DNA of 64,000 nucleotides, taken from the NCBI RefSeq assembly GCF_029626225.1, contig NZ_JARUBP010000001.1, forward strand, positions 7,254,001 to 7,318,000, read 5' to 3'. This document shows positions 19,122 to 26,897 of this stretch, in pieces (the first letter of the stretch is position 1; every line of letters starts with the position of its first letter). This stretch comes from Asanoa sp. WMMD1127 (lineage in GTDB: Bacteria > Actinomycetota > Actinomycetes > Mycobacteriales > Micromonosporaceae). Below the pieces are notes generated by a model, which was given only the letters and a program-made list of their open reading frames with translations, did no database searches and had not been told where the DNA came from. Made by a program: the position numbers and the translations under genes.

Positions 19122-19858
19122 TGACTCCCCGCACCCTGGCCAGCACCATCGGCCGCATCGTCCGGCAGCTCCGGCACGACCGCCGCACGGTCGCGATGGT
19201 CATCGTCGTACCCCTGCTGCTGTTGACCCTGCTCTATTTCATGTTCGACGGCCAGGGCCTGATCTTCGACCGGATCGCGTTGATCATGCTCGGCATCTTC
19301 CCGTTCATCATCATGTTCCTGATCACGAGCATCGCGATGCTGCGCGAGCGCACCAGCGGCACGCTCGAGCGGCTGTTCACCACCCCGGTCGGCAAGCTCG
19401 ACCTGCTCTTCGGCTACGGCATCGCGTTCGGCCTCGTCGCCGCGGTGCAGGCCGCGGTGGCGTCGGGCCTCGCCTATTGGCTGTTCGGTCTCGACACCGC
19501 GGGCCCGGCCTGGCTGGTCATCGTGATCGCGGTGGCCAACGCGGTGCTCGGTGTGGCGCTGGGCCTGCTGTGCAGCGCGTTCGCCCGCACCGAGTTCCAG
19601 GCGGTGCAGTTCATGCCGGTCGTGGCCATCCCGCAGATCCTGCTGTGCGGCCTGTTCGTCGCCCGCGACCAGATGGCGGGGTGGCTGCAGGCGATCAGCG
19701 ACGTGCTGCCGCTGTCCTACTCCGTCGAGGCGCTGAGCGAGGTCGGCCGGCACACGGACCCGACGGGCATCATGTGGCGGGACCTTGGCATCGTGGTCGG
19801 AGCGATCATCCTCGCCCTGGCCCTCGGCGCCGCCACCCTGCGCCGCCGCACCGCCTGA
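19121..19858 (+). CDS. ABC-2 type transporter permease
   Basis: A 245-residue membrane protein with six hydrophobic segments, including VAMVIVVPLLLLTLLYFMF, IALIMLGIFPFIIMFLITSI, WLVIVIAVANAVLGVALGLL, VQFMPVVAIPQILLCGLFVA and IVVGAIILALALGAATL. The ABC-2 signature region is RERTSGTLERLFTTPVGKLDLL, a cytoplasmic coupling helix. The ATG shares one base with the preceding stop (TGATG), and AGGAGAAGG lies upstream. It forms the exporter with the ATPase at 18399. The cargo is unknown; lipids, peptides or antibiotics are handled by relatives. Confidence 0.9.
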   Translation: MTPRTLASTIGRIVRQLRHDRRTVAMVIVVPLLLLTLLYFMFDGQGLIFDRIALIMLGIFPFIIMFLITSIAMLRERTSGTLERLFTTPVGKLDLLFGYGIAFGLVAAVQAAVASGLAYWLFGLDTAGPAWLVIVIAVANAVLGVALGLLCSAFARTEFQAVQFMPVVAIPQILLCGLFVARDQMAGWLQAISDVLPLSYSVEALSEVGRHTDPTGIMWRDLGIVVGAIILALALGAATLRRRTA

Positions 19859-19876
19859 CACAGAAAGGCAGCCAAC

Positions 19877-20476
19877 GTGGTACGACGGACCGGTCGCCGG
19901 CCCGGCAACCCCGACACCCGTGACGCGATTTTGGCGGCCGCCCGGACGGCGTTCGCGGAGAAGGGCTACGACGGCGCCTCGATCCGCCACATCGCGACCA
20001 GCGCCGGAGTCGACCCGGCGCTGGTCCACCACTACTTCGGCACCAAGGACAAGCTGTTCCTGGCCTCGATGAACGCCCCGCTCGACCCGGGCGAGATCAT
20101 CCCGGAGGTGCTCGCCGGCGACCCCGAGGACCTCGGCGAGCGGCTGGTCACGATGTTCCTGACGATCTGGGACGGGCCGGCGGGAAAGGCAGGAGTCGGC
20201 CTGCTGCGCTCGGCGGTCAGCACGGAATGGACCGGCCGGCTGTTTCGCGAGTTCGTGGTCACCCAGGTGCTGCGGCGGGTAATGCAGTCGGTGCCGATGC
20301 CGCCGGAGGAGGCGCCGTTGCGGGTCAGCCTCGTGGCCAGCCAACTGTCCGGCCTCGCGTTGGTCCGCTACGTGATCAAGGTCGAGCCGCTCGCCTCGAC
20401 GCCGCGGGAGGTCCTGGTCAAGGCCGTCGGGCCGACCATCCAGCGCTACATCTTCGGCGACATCGGCAAGGGCTAG
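19877..20476 (+). CDS. TetR-family transcriptional regulator
   Basis: A 199-residue repressor. The helix-turn-helix spans about residues 15-60: RDAILAAARTAFAEKGYDG, then SIRHIATSAGVDPALVHHYF and GTKDKLF. The C-terminal ligand domain (LGERLVTMFLTIWDG onward) resembles the TetR_C region of regulators linked to ABC exporters. The GTG start follows AAAGG. It is the third gene of the exporter operon, 18 nt after the permease, and probably represses the operon through the palindrome at 18357-18382. Confidence 0.9.
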   Translation: MVRRTGRRPGNPDTRDAILAAARTAFAEKGYDGASIRHIATSAGVDPALVHHYFGTKDKLFLASMNAPLDPGEIIPEVLAGDPEDLGERLVTMFLTIWDGPAGKAGVGLLRSAVSTEWTGRLFREFVVTQVLRRVMQSVPMPPEEAPLRVSLVASQLSGLALVRYVIKVEPLASTPREVLVKAVGPTIQRYIFGDIGKG

Positions 20477-20486
20477 CCTGGCCCGC

Positions 20487-21242
20487 ATGGCCGAGTCTCT
20501 CTCCTTCGACCGCGTCGCCGACCGCTACGACGAGACGCGGGGCGGGCAACGGCGTGGCGAGGAGTTCGCCGCCGCGCTGGCGCCGCACCTGCGGCCCGGC
20601 CGGTCGCTGGAGATCGGCGTCGGCACGGGCCTGGTCGCCGACGCGCTGGCCCGCCGGCACGGTGTCACCACGGCCGGCGTCGACCTCTCCCCTGCGATGC
20701 TGAGCCACGCGTACGCACGGCTCGGTCCCCGCGTGACGGTCGGCGACGCCCGGCGGCTGCCGGTGCGGGACGCCTCCGTCGACAACGCCTTCTTCGTCGG
20801 CGCGCTGCACGTGATCGTCGACCTGGCGACGGCCTTCACCGAGGCGGCCCGGGTCGTCCGGCCCGGCGGGCGGGTGCTGGCACTGTCCGCCAGCCGTGAC
20901 CGGGGCCGCCACGACGCCTTCGCGCCGCTGCTCGCCGGCCTGCCCAACCGCGACCGGGTCGACACGCCCGACGCCGTGGTCGCCGCCGCCCACGAAGCGG
21001 GCCTGCGCACCCGCGAAAGCCGCGAGGTCACGGTCGGCGCCGCGGCCACGTCGCCCAACGAGATCGCCGAGACCATCGAGACGCGCGCCTGGTCCTACCT
21101 GTGGAACGTCGACGGCGCGGTCTGGGCCTCGACCGTCGCGCCGATCGTGCAGGGCCTGCGCGACCTGCCCGACCCGGACGAGCCGCGCGAGCGCCGGATC
21201 ACCTTCCAGCTCTCGGTGTTCGAGAAAGCCGAGAAGCCTTAG
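20487..21242 (+). CDS. Class I SAM-dependent methyltransferase
   Basis: A 251-residue methyltransferase of the Methyltransf_11 type. Motif I is SLEIGVGTGLVADALARR; the acidic residue after strand 2 is in TTAGVDLSPAML; motif II is VDNAFFVGALHVIVD; motif III is ARVVRPGGRVLAL. It begins 10 nt after the TetR stop without an obvious promoter, so it may be read with the exporter operon. A methyltransferase next to an exporter could modify the same compound or its target, but that is inference. It ends tail to tail, overlapping the next gene by 4 nt. Confidence 0.85.
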   Translation: MAESLSFDRVADRYDETRGGQRRGEEFAAALAPHLRPGRSLEIGVGTGLVADALARRHGVTTAGVDLSPAMLSHAYARLGPRVTVGDARRLPVRDASVDNAFFVGALHVIVDLATAFTEAARVVRPGGRVLALSASRDRGRHDAFAPLLAGLPNRDRVDTPDAVVAAAHEAGLRTRESREVTVGAAATSPNEIAETIETRAWSYLWNVDGAVWASTVAPIVQGLRDLPDPDEPRERRITFQLSVFEKAEKP

Positions 21243-23053
21243 CGGGTCTGCTCGAGCCAGCTCGCGTAGAGCTTCGCGTAGACCGAGCCGGCCTCGCGGA
21301 CGAGCTCGTCGTGCGGACCGCGCTGCACCACCCGCCCCGCGTCGACGACGATCACCTCGTCGGCGGCCTGCGCCGTCGACAGCCGGTGGGCGATCGCGAC
21401 CGTGGTGCGGCCCCGGGTCACCGCGTCCAGGGTGCGCTGCAGCCGCACCTCCGTCGCCGGGTCGACGGCGCTGGTCGCCTCGTCGAGCACCAACAGGTCG
21501 GGGTCGGCGACGTAGGCCCGGGCCAGCGCGACCAGCTGCCGCTCGCCCACGCTGAGCGCCTCGCCGCGCTCGCCCACCCGGGTGCCGAGCCCGGCCGGCA
21601 GGCCTTCGACCCAGTCGGTCAGGCCGAGCTCGGTGAACGCGAGCTCCAGGTCGGCGTCGGAGAGGTCCGGCCGGGCGAAGCGGACGTTCTCCGCCACGGT
21701 CGCGTCGAACAGGAAGCCGTCCTGCGGCACCATCACCACGCGGGAGCGCAGGGAGTCGAACCGGATCCGGTCGAGGGGCACGCCGGACAGTCGTACGCTG
21801 CCGGTCGTCGGGTCCATCAGCCGGGTCAGCAGCTTGGCGAACGTGGTCTTGCCACTGCCCGTCTCGCCGACCACCGCGACCCGGGTCTTGGCCGGGATGT
21901 CGAGGTCGACGTCGGCGAGCACGATCGGGCCGCCGTAGGTGAACGAGACGTCGTCGAACCGGATGTCGATCGGCCCCGGCGGCAGCTCGACGCCCTGCTC
22001 ACCCGGGTCGGCCACGTCGGGGCTGACGTCGAGCACGTCGAGCACGCGGCGCCAGCCGGCCACCGCGTTCTGCGCCTCGTTGAGCACCTCGGTCGCGATC
22101 TGCACGGGCTGGATGAAGAGCGTGACCAGGAAGAGGTACGCGGTCAGCTGGCCGACCGACAGCGTGCCGCCGACGCCGAGCTGGACGCCGACGACCACCA
22201 CGGCCGCGGTGGCCAGGCCGGCCGCCAGCTCGCCGCTGGAGAAGCCGGTCACGCTGGTGCGCAGCGCCCGCATCTGGGCGACCCGGTGCTCGTCGATCGC
22301 GGTGTTGAGCCGGGTGCGGGTGCGCTCGGAGACCCCGTACGCCCGGATCACCGGCGCGCCCACGACGCTCTCGGACACGGCCGCGAGCAGCGCGCCCATC
22401 CGCTTGCGGACCGTGCCGTAGGCGCCGGCGAGGCGCTTCTGGAAGGCCCGGATCACGAACACCGCGGGCGCGAACGCGATCAGCACGACCAGCGTCAGCT
22501 GCCACGAGTAGTAGGCCATCACGCTCGCCGTGACCAGCACCTGGCCGGCGCTGATGATCAGGATGACGCCGCCCCACTGCAGGAACTGCGTGATCTGGTC
22601 GATGTCGCTGGTCACCCGGGAGACCAGCGAGCCGCGGCGCTCGGACTGCTGGTGCAGCATGGACAGGTCGTGGATGTGCCGGAACGTGCGCACCCGCACG
22701 TTGGCCAGCGCGGTCTCGCTGACGGTGAACAGCCGCCGCATCATCAGGTAGCCGCAGAGCGTGGTGATCGCCAGCACGCCCGCCGTGATCGCCACGACTG
22801 TGCCGACGAAGCCGACGTCGAGCCCGCCCGGGCCGGCGATGCCGCGGTCGAGGCCCTGCTGGATGGCGACCGGCACGGCGGCCCGGCCGACCATCGAGAC
22901 GATGGCGAAGAACAACGTGCCGGCGAGGCCGGTACGCAACTCCGGCGAGAGCGACAGCCCCCGGCGAATGGTGGCCCAGGTCGACGCGTCGCGCTCGGGC
23001 AGCTCCGCCGGCTTCGTCGCGGCCGCCGGCTTCGTGGCGGTGGCGGTGGTCAT
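21239..23053 (-). CDS. ABC exporter half-transporter (TMD-NBD), partner B
   Basis: A 604-residue type I ABC exporter with an N-terminal six-helix membrane domain (about 40-330) and a C-terminal ATPase. Walker A is VVGETGSGKTTFAKLL and Walker B is LLVLDEATSAVDP with the catalytic Glu. The signature reads LSVGERQ instead of LSGGQ. The partner gene ends 4 nt inside its start (ATGA), so the pair is translated together as a heterodimer. The degenerate signature here faces the partner's Walker B with Asp in place of Glu, so one of the two ATP sites is non-canonical. The substrate is unknown; homologues export drugs or lipids. Confidence 0.93.
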   Translation of the reverse strand: MTTATATKPAAATKPAELPERDASTWATIRRGLSLSPELRTGLAGTLFFAIVSMVGRAAVPVAIQQGLDRGIAGPGGLDVGFVGTVVAITAGVLAITTLCGYLMMRRLFTVSETALANVRVRTFRHIHDLSMLHQQSERRGSLVSRVTSDIDQITQFLQWGGVILIISAGQVLVTASVMAYYSWQLTLVVLIAFAPAVFVIRAFQKRLAGAYGTVRKRMGALLAAVSESVVGAPVIRAYGVSERTRTRLNTAIDEHRVAQMRALRTSVTGFSSGELAAGLATAAVVVVGVQLGVGGTLSVGQLTAYLFLVTLFIQPVQIATEVLNEAQNAVAGWRRVLDVLDVSPDVADPGEQGVELPPGPIDIRFDDVSFTYGGPIVLADVDLDIPAKTRVAVVGETGSGKTTFAKLLTRLMDPTTGSVRLSGVPLDRIRFDSLRSRVVMVPQDGFLFDATVAENVRFARPDLSDADLELAFTELGLTDWVEGLPAGLGTRVGERGEALSVGERQLVALARAYVADPDLLVLDEATSAVDPATEVRLQRTLDAVTRGRTTVAIAHRLSTAQAADEVIVVDAGRVVQRGPHDELVREAGSVYAKLYASWLEQTR

Positions 23054-24915
23054 GCGGTCACCGCCCCTTCGTCCTCGTACGCGTGCTCGCGCTCCCGCTC
23101 GGCCTCGGCCCGCTCGTAGGCGGTGACCAGGTCGGCGTACCCCGGTGTGCTGGCCAGCAGCTCCTGGTGGGTGCCGGCCGCGACCACCCGCCCGTGCTCG
23201 ATGTAGACCACCTCGTCGGCGAGGGCGATCGTGGCCCGCCGGTAGGCGACGACCAGGATCGACGTCGGCTGCTCCCCGCCCCGCAGGCCGGCCAGGATCG
23301 CCGCCTCCACGCGGGGGTCGACCGCGCTCGTCGCGTCGTCGAGCACCAGCAGCCGCGGGCGGCCGGCCAGGGCCCGGGCCAGCGTGAGGCGCTGGCGCTG
23401 GCCGCCGGAGAGCGACGTGCCGCGCTCGCCGACCATCGTGTCGAGGCCCTCGGGGAGCCGGTGGATGAACTCGTCGGCCTGGGCGAGCCGCAGCGCGGCC
23501 CAGACGGCGTCGTCGTCGATGCCCTCGCGGTCGAGGGAGACGTTGGCCCGCACCGAGTCGTCGAAGACGAACGGGATCTGGGCGACCAGCGCGGCGGTTT
23601 CGGCCAGCCCGGCGGCGGTCAGCTCGCGCAGGTCGTGGCCGTCGATGCGGACCGTGCCGGTGACGGGGTCGACCAGGCGCACCGCGAGCGAGGCGATCGT
23701 GGACTTGCCGGAGCCGGTCGGGCCGACCAGGGCGACCGTGCGGCCCTCGGGGACGACCAGGCTGATGTCGTGCAGGACGGTCGGGCCGTGCTCGTCGTCG
23801 GCGGTGTTGACCATGTCGTCGGTCTCGCCGCCGGCGGGATAGGCGTAGTCGACGTTGTCGAAGGCGAGCCGGGCGGGTTCGTCCGATTTTTCGGGATTTA
23901 TCGTGCCGTAACGCATCTCACCCGTCGCGGTCAGCACGTGCTGCAGCCGGTCCCAGCCCGCCACGCTGCGTGGCAGCTCGGCCAGCACCCAGCCGATCGC
24001 CCGCACGGGGAACGCCAGCACGGTGAACAGGAACGCGACGCTGACCAGGTCGGTCACCGAGATGTCGCCGGCCCGCAGCCGGAACGTGCCGACCAGCAGC
24101 ACGGCCAGCGTGCCGAGGCTCGGCAGGGTCTCCATCAGCGGATCGAACAGGCCGCGCAGCCGGCCGACGGAGATCAACGCGTCGCGCAGCCCGCGGGCCT
24201 GGTCGGCGAACCGGTCGGTCTCGTGGCTCTCGCGGCCCATGGTCTTGACCACGAGCGCGCCGTCGAAGCTCTCGTGCGCGATCGCGCTGACCTCGCCCCG
24301 CATGAGCTGGGCCCGGGCCTGCCGCGGCGCCATCCGGCGCGAGTAGAACACGTTGATCAGGAAGAGGCCGGCGAAGGTGGCCACGCCGACCAGGGCCAGC
24401 ACCCAGTCGGTGAAGAACAGGGAGCCGACGGCGCCGACCAGCATCACCACCGTGCCGACCGCGAACGGCAGCGGCGCGATCGGGAACCAGGCGGCCTCGA
24501 CGTCGGAGTTGGCGTTGGACAGCAGCGTGCCGGTGGCGTGCCGGTGGTGCCACGACAGCGGCAGGTCGAGGTAGCGGCCGGTGACCAGCCGCCGGTAGCG
24601 GGCCTGGAGCCGGAACTGCATGTAGCCCGCGCCGAGCCGGCGGCCGAAGATGCCGACCACCCGCAGCATGCTGATCGCCAGCACCGCGGCCGCGCCCAGC
24701 CAGAGCAGGACGTCGTTGATCTCGCCGTCCTCGATCGCCGGGACGACGATCCTGCCGACGATGTGCCCGATCACGTACGCGCTGCCCACGACCAGACCGC
24801 CGAAGAGGACGCTGCCGCCGACCGCGAACGTGAAGATGCGCGGTTCGTCGCGGATCGCCCGGCCGAGCACGCGGAAGCCCCGGGCGAGCACGTCCCGGCT
24901 GGTCACGCTCGCCAC
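23050..24915 (-). CDS. ABC exporter half-transporter (TMD-NBD), partner A with degenerate Walker B
   Basis: A 621-residue half-exporter. The membrane domain covers about 30-320. The ATPase has Walker A LVGPTGSGKSTIASL, signature TSLSGGQRQRLTLA (canonical) and Walker B LLVLDDATSAVDP, where the catalytic Glu is replaced by Asp. Such asymmetry is known from heterodimeric exporters such as TM287/288, where only one site hydrolyses ATP efficiently. The GTG at 24915 is chosen because AGAGGGG lies 8 nt upstream; the frame is open to 24945. It is first in a two-gene operon with partner B. Confidence 0.92.
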   Translation of the reverse strand: MASVTSRDVLARGFRVLGRAIRDEPRIFTFAVGGSVLFGGLVVGSAYVIGHIVGRIVVPAIEDGEINDVLLWLGAAAVLAISMLRVVGIFGRRLGAGYMQFRLQARYRRLVTGRYLDLPLSWHHRHATGTLLSNANSDVEAAWFPIAPLPFAVGTVVMLVGAVGSLFFTDWVLALVGVATFAGLFLINVFYSRRMAPRQARAQLMRGEVSAIAHESFDGALVVKTMGRESHETDRFADQARGLRDALISVGRLRGLFDPLMETLPSLGTLAVLLVGTFRLRAGDISVTDLVSVAFLFTVLAFPVRAIGWVLAELPRSVAGWDRLQHVLTATGEMRYGTINPEKSDEPARLAFDNVDYAYPAGGETDDMVNTADDEHGPTVLHDISLVVPEGRTVALVGPTGSGKSTIASLAVRLVDPVTGTVRIDGHDLRELTAAGLAETAALVAQIPFVFDDSVRANVSLDREGIDDDAVWAALRLAQADEFIHRLPEGLDTMVGERGTSLSGGQRQRLTLARALAGRPRLLVLDDATSAVDPRVEAAILAGLRGGEQPTSILVVAYRRATIALADEVVYIEHGRVVAAGTHQELLASTPGYADLVTAYERAEAEREREHAYEDEGAVTA

Positions 24916-25093
24916 TATGGTTGCCCCTCTGTTTGCCACCCGCACGGCGTCCCACGTGGGGTAAGCCGCGAAATTCCACCGTTATCCTTACCGGACCCAA
25001 GGCTCCGGTGCGAGCGGGTATTCCCTGTGTCCGCCGTCACAACAGGCGCTTCTCCCGCGCTCAGCCCGACAGGCGGATTCCCGGCACCCTGGC

Positions 25094-25099
25094 TACGAT
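25094..25099 (+). promoter_or_regulatory. -10 box (TACGAT) of the TIGR03085-type gene
   Basis: TACGAT lies 7 nt before ATG 25107 and no Shine-Dalgarno is present, so a leaderless transcript is expected. The frame is open upstream to 24921, and this box decides for the shorter protein. Confidence 0.55.
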
Positions 25100-25106
25100 T
25101 CTCGCC

Positions 25107-25736
25107 ATGTCGCGCTTCGTGCGGTCCGAACGGCGGAAACTGGCCGACCTTTTCAGCACGCTCGGCCCGGACGCGCCGACGATGTGCGAGGGGTGGGCCA
25201 CCCGCGACCTGGCCGCGCACCTGGTCATCCGGGAACGCCGGCCCGACGCCAGCCTCGGCATGTTCGTCCCGCCGCTGCGCGCCCACGCCCGCAACACGCT
25301 GCGCGCGTTCGCCGGACGCCCGTACCCGGATCTGATCGAACTGGTCCGCAACCCGCCTCTGTGGAGCCCGGTCAGCAACCCACTGGTCGAAGGCCTGACC
25401 AACGGACTGGAGTTCTTCGTGCACCACGAGGACGTCCGCCGGGCCCAGGCCGACTGGCACCCGCGCGACCTGCCCAAAGAGGACCAGGCCGGGCTGTGGC
25501 GGACCGCGTCGACGATCGGCCGGCTGCGGCTGCGCAGGTTCCCGGCGGCGCTGCTGGTGCAGGCGCCCGGGTTCGGCGAGTTCACCTCCGGCGCCGGCGG
25601 CGAGCGGCTTAGGCTGGTCGGCAGCCCCGGTGAGCTGGCCTATTTCCTGGCCGGGCGGCAACGGGCCACCCGGGTCCAGATCGACGGCCCGCCCGCGCTG
25701 GCCGATCGGCTGCGGACCACCCCGCTGAAGATCTGA
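25107..25736 (+). CDS. TIGR03085-like protein (DinB/maleylpyruvate isomerase-like fold)
   Basis: A 209-residue protein. The N-terminus (ERRKLADLFSTLGPDAPTMCEGWATRDLAAHLVIRERRPDA in sequence) is the pattern of the mycothiol-dependent maleylpyruvate isomerase/DinB-like four-helix domain. WATRDLAAHLVIRE and FVHHEDVRRAQ supply the histidines that bind a metal in relatives. The family TIGR03085 is widespread in actinobacteria and often lies close to the hisI/trp genes; its biochemical role is not established. The C-terminal part (ERLRLVGSPGELAYFLAGRQ) resembles the MDMPI C-terminal domain. The start follows the leaderless promoter box at 25094. Confidence 0.85.
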   Translation: MSRFVRSERRKLADLFSTLGPDAPTMCEGWATRDLAAHLVIRERRPDASLGMFVPPLRAHARNTLRAFAGRPYPDLIELVRNPPLWSPVSNPLVEGLTNGLEFFVHHEDVRRAQADWHPRDLPKEDQAGLWRTASTIGRLRLRRFPAALLVQAPGFGEFTSGAGGERLRLVGSPGELAYFLAGRQRATRVQIDGPPALADRLRTTPLKI

Positions 25737-25805
25737 GGCATCGACCTAACCACCCGTTCCCCGACCCGTTCGGGCTCCCGCATTATCGGAATCCGAGGGG
25801 GTGGG

Positions 25806-26753
25806 ATGCGGACGTTCGCGGCGACGGCGTTGACCCCACCACCGTACGAGGCGCTCGTCCACGACGCGGTCGCCGAGATCGCGGCGCACTCGGCGCAGTG
25901 GGCCGACGCGTTCGGGCTGGCGCCGACCCCGGCCGCCCGCGCCCGGCTGGCCAAGGCCGATGCCGCCGCCCTCGCCGCCCGGGCCTGCCCCGACGCGCCG
26001 CTGCCCGCCGTCCGGCTGCTGGCCGACCTGGTGACCTGGCTGTTCGCGTTCGACGACCGGTGCGACGAGGACGAGCTCGGCACGGACCCCGGCCGGCTCG
26101 CGCCCGCGCTGGCGCCCCTGCTGGAGGTCGTCGACCGGTTCGGCACGGCCGCACAGTCCGGCTACCAACCGGCCGGGCCGACCGCGGCCGCGCTGCACGA
26201 CCTGTGTCGTCGGGTGCGCGCGCTCGGCAGGCCGGGTGGGCTGCTGCGCTTCGCCGCCGCGTTCCGCGAGTATCTGTTCGCGCTGCTCTGGGAGGCGACC
26301 AACCGGCAGCTGCACCGGGTGCCGCGGTTCGCCGAGTACGTGCAGATGCGCCGGCACACCGGGGCCGTGCTCCCCAGCTTCGCGCTCACCGACCTGGCCG
26401 TCGGCGGGCTCGCGCTCGCGGCCGACCGGGTGGACCCGCGGGTGGTCCGGCTCGACCTGCTCGCCGCGGACCTCGTGTGCTGGTGCAACGACGTGTTCTC
26501 CTACGGCAAGGAACGCCTGCGCGACGGGCACAACCTGGCGACGGTCATCGCGTACGAGCTGAGCTGGCCCGAGAAGGCGGCGCTGACCGAGGCGGCGGCG
26601 CGCTACAACGCGGGACTGGCCGCCTACGGCGCGCTGGAGGCCGAGGTGCTCGCGGACGCCGACGCGCGGCTGAGCCGGATGCTGGAGTCGCGTCGGCGGT
26701 GGCTGCGGGCCACGTACGACTGGTCACTCCTGGCACTCCGGTATCACCTGTGA
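25806..26753 (+). CDS. Class I terpene cyclase (terpene synthase family 2-like)
   Basis: A 315-residue bacterial terpene synthase. The Asp-rich Mg2+ motif is FDDRCDEDE (82-90), and the NSE triad NDVFSYGKE (228-236) fits (N/D)DxxSxxKE exactly. MRRHTG (181-186) matches the conserved R-x-H-T/TSG region before helix G1/2, and the C-terminal RY pair closes the active site (LRYHL, Arg312-Tyr313). It ionises a prenyl diphosphate and cyclises it; length and motifs suggest a mono- or sesquiterpene, but the product cannot be predicted by eye. A GAGGGGGTGGG stretch precedes ATG. No prenyltransferase, P450 or methyltransferase adjoins it, so it looks like a stand-alone terpene locus. Confidence 0.9.
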   Translation: MRTFAATALTPPPYEALVHDAVAEIAAHSAQWADAFGLAPTPAARARLAKADAAALAARACPDAPLPAVRLLADLVTWLFAFDDRCDEDELGTDPGRLAPALAPLLEVVDRFGTAAQSGYQPAGPTAAALHDLCRRVRALGRPGGLLRFAAAFREYLFALLWEATNRQLHRVPRFAEYVQMRRHTGAVLPSFALTDLAVGGLALAADRVDPRVVRLDLLAADLVCWCNDVFSYGKERLRDGHNLATVIAYELSWPEKAALTEAAARYNAGLAAYGALEAEVLADADARLSRMLESRRRWLRATYDWSLLALRYHL

Positions 26754-26897
26754 CACCGCGGCTGGGTCCACGATGAAGACCCTGGTCAGGCCATGATCGA
26801 CACGTTGCTCAAGGGACTGGCATCCGCACGGTGATTGGCCCTACCCTTCGGTAGCAGTGACCGCGATCACATGGCCAACTAAAGGTGGTTTCCGGAT

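Noticed and set aside
24951-24960. Palindrome CCCACGTGGG upstream of the ABC exporter
   Set aside because: A single short GC-rich palindrome is likely by chance, and it has no second copy near a promoter.
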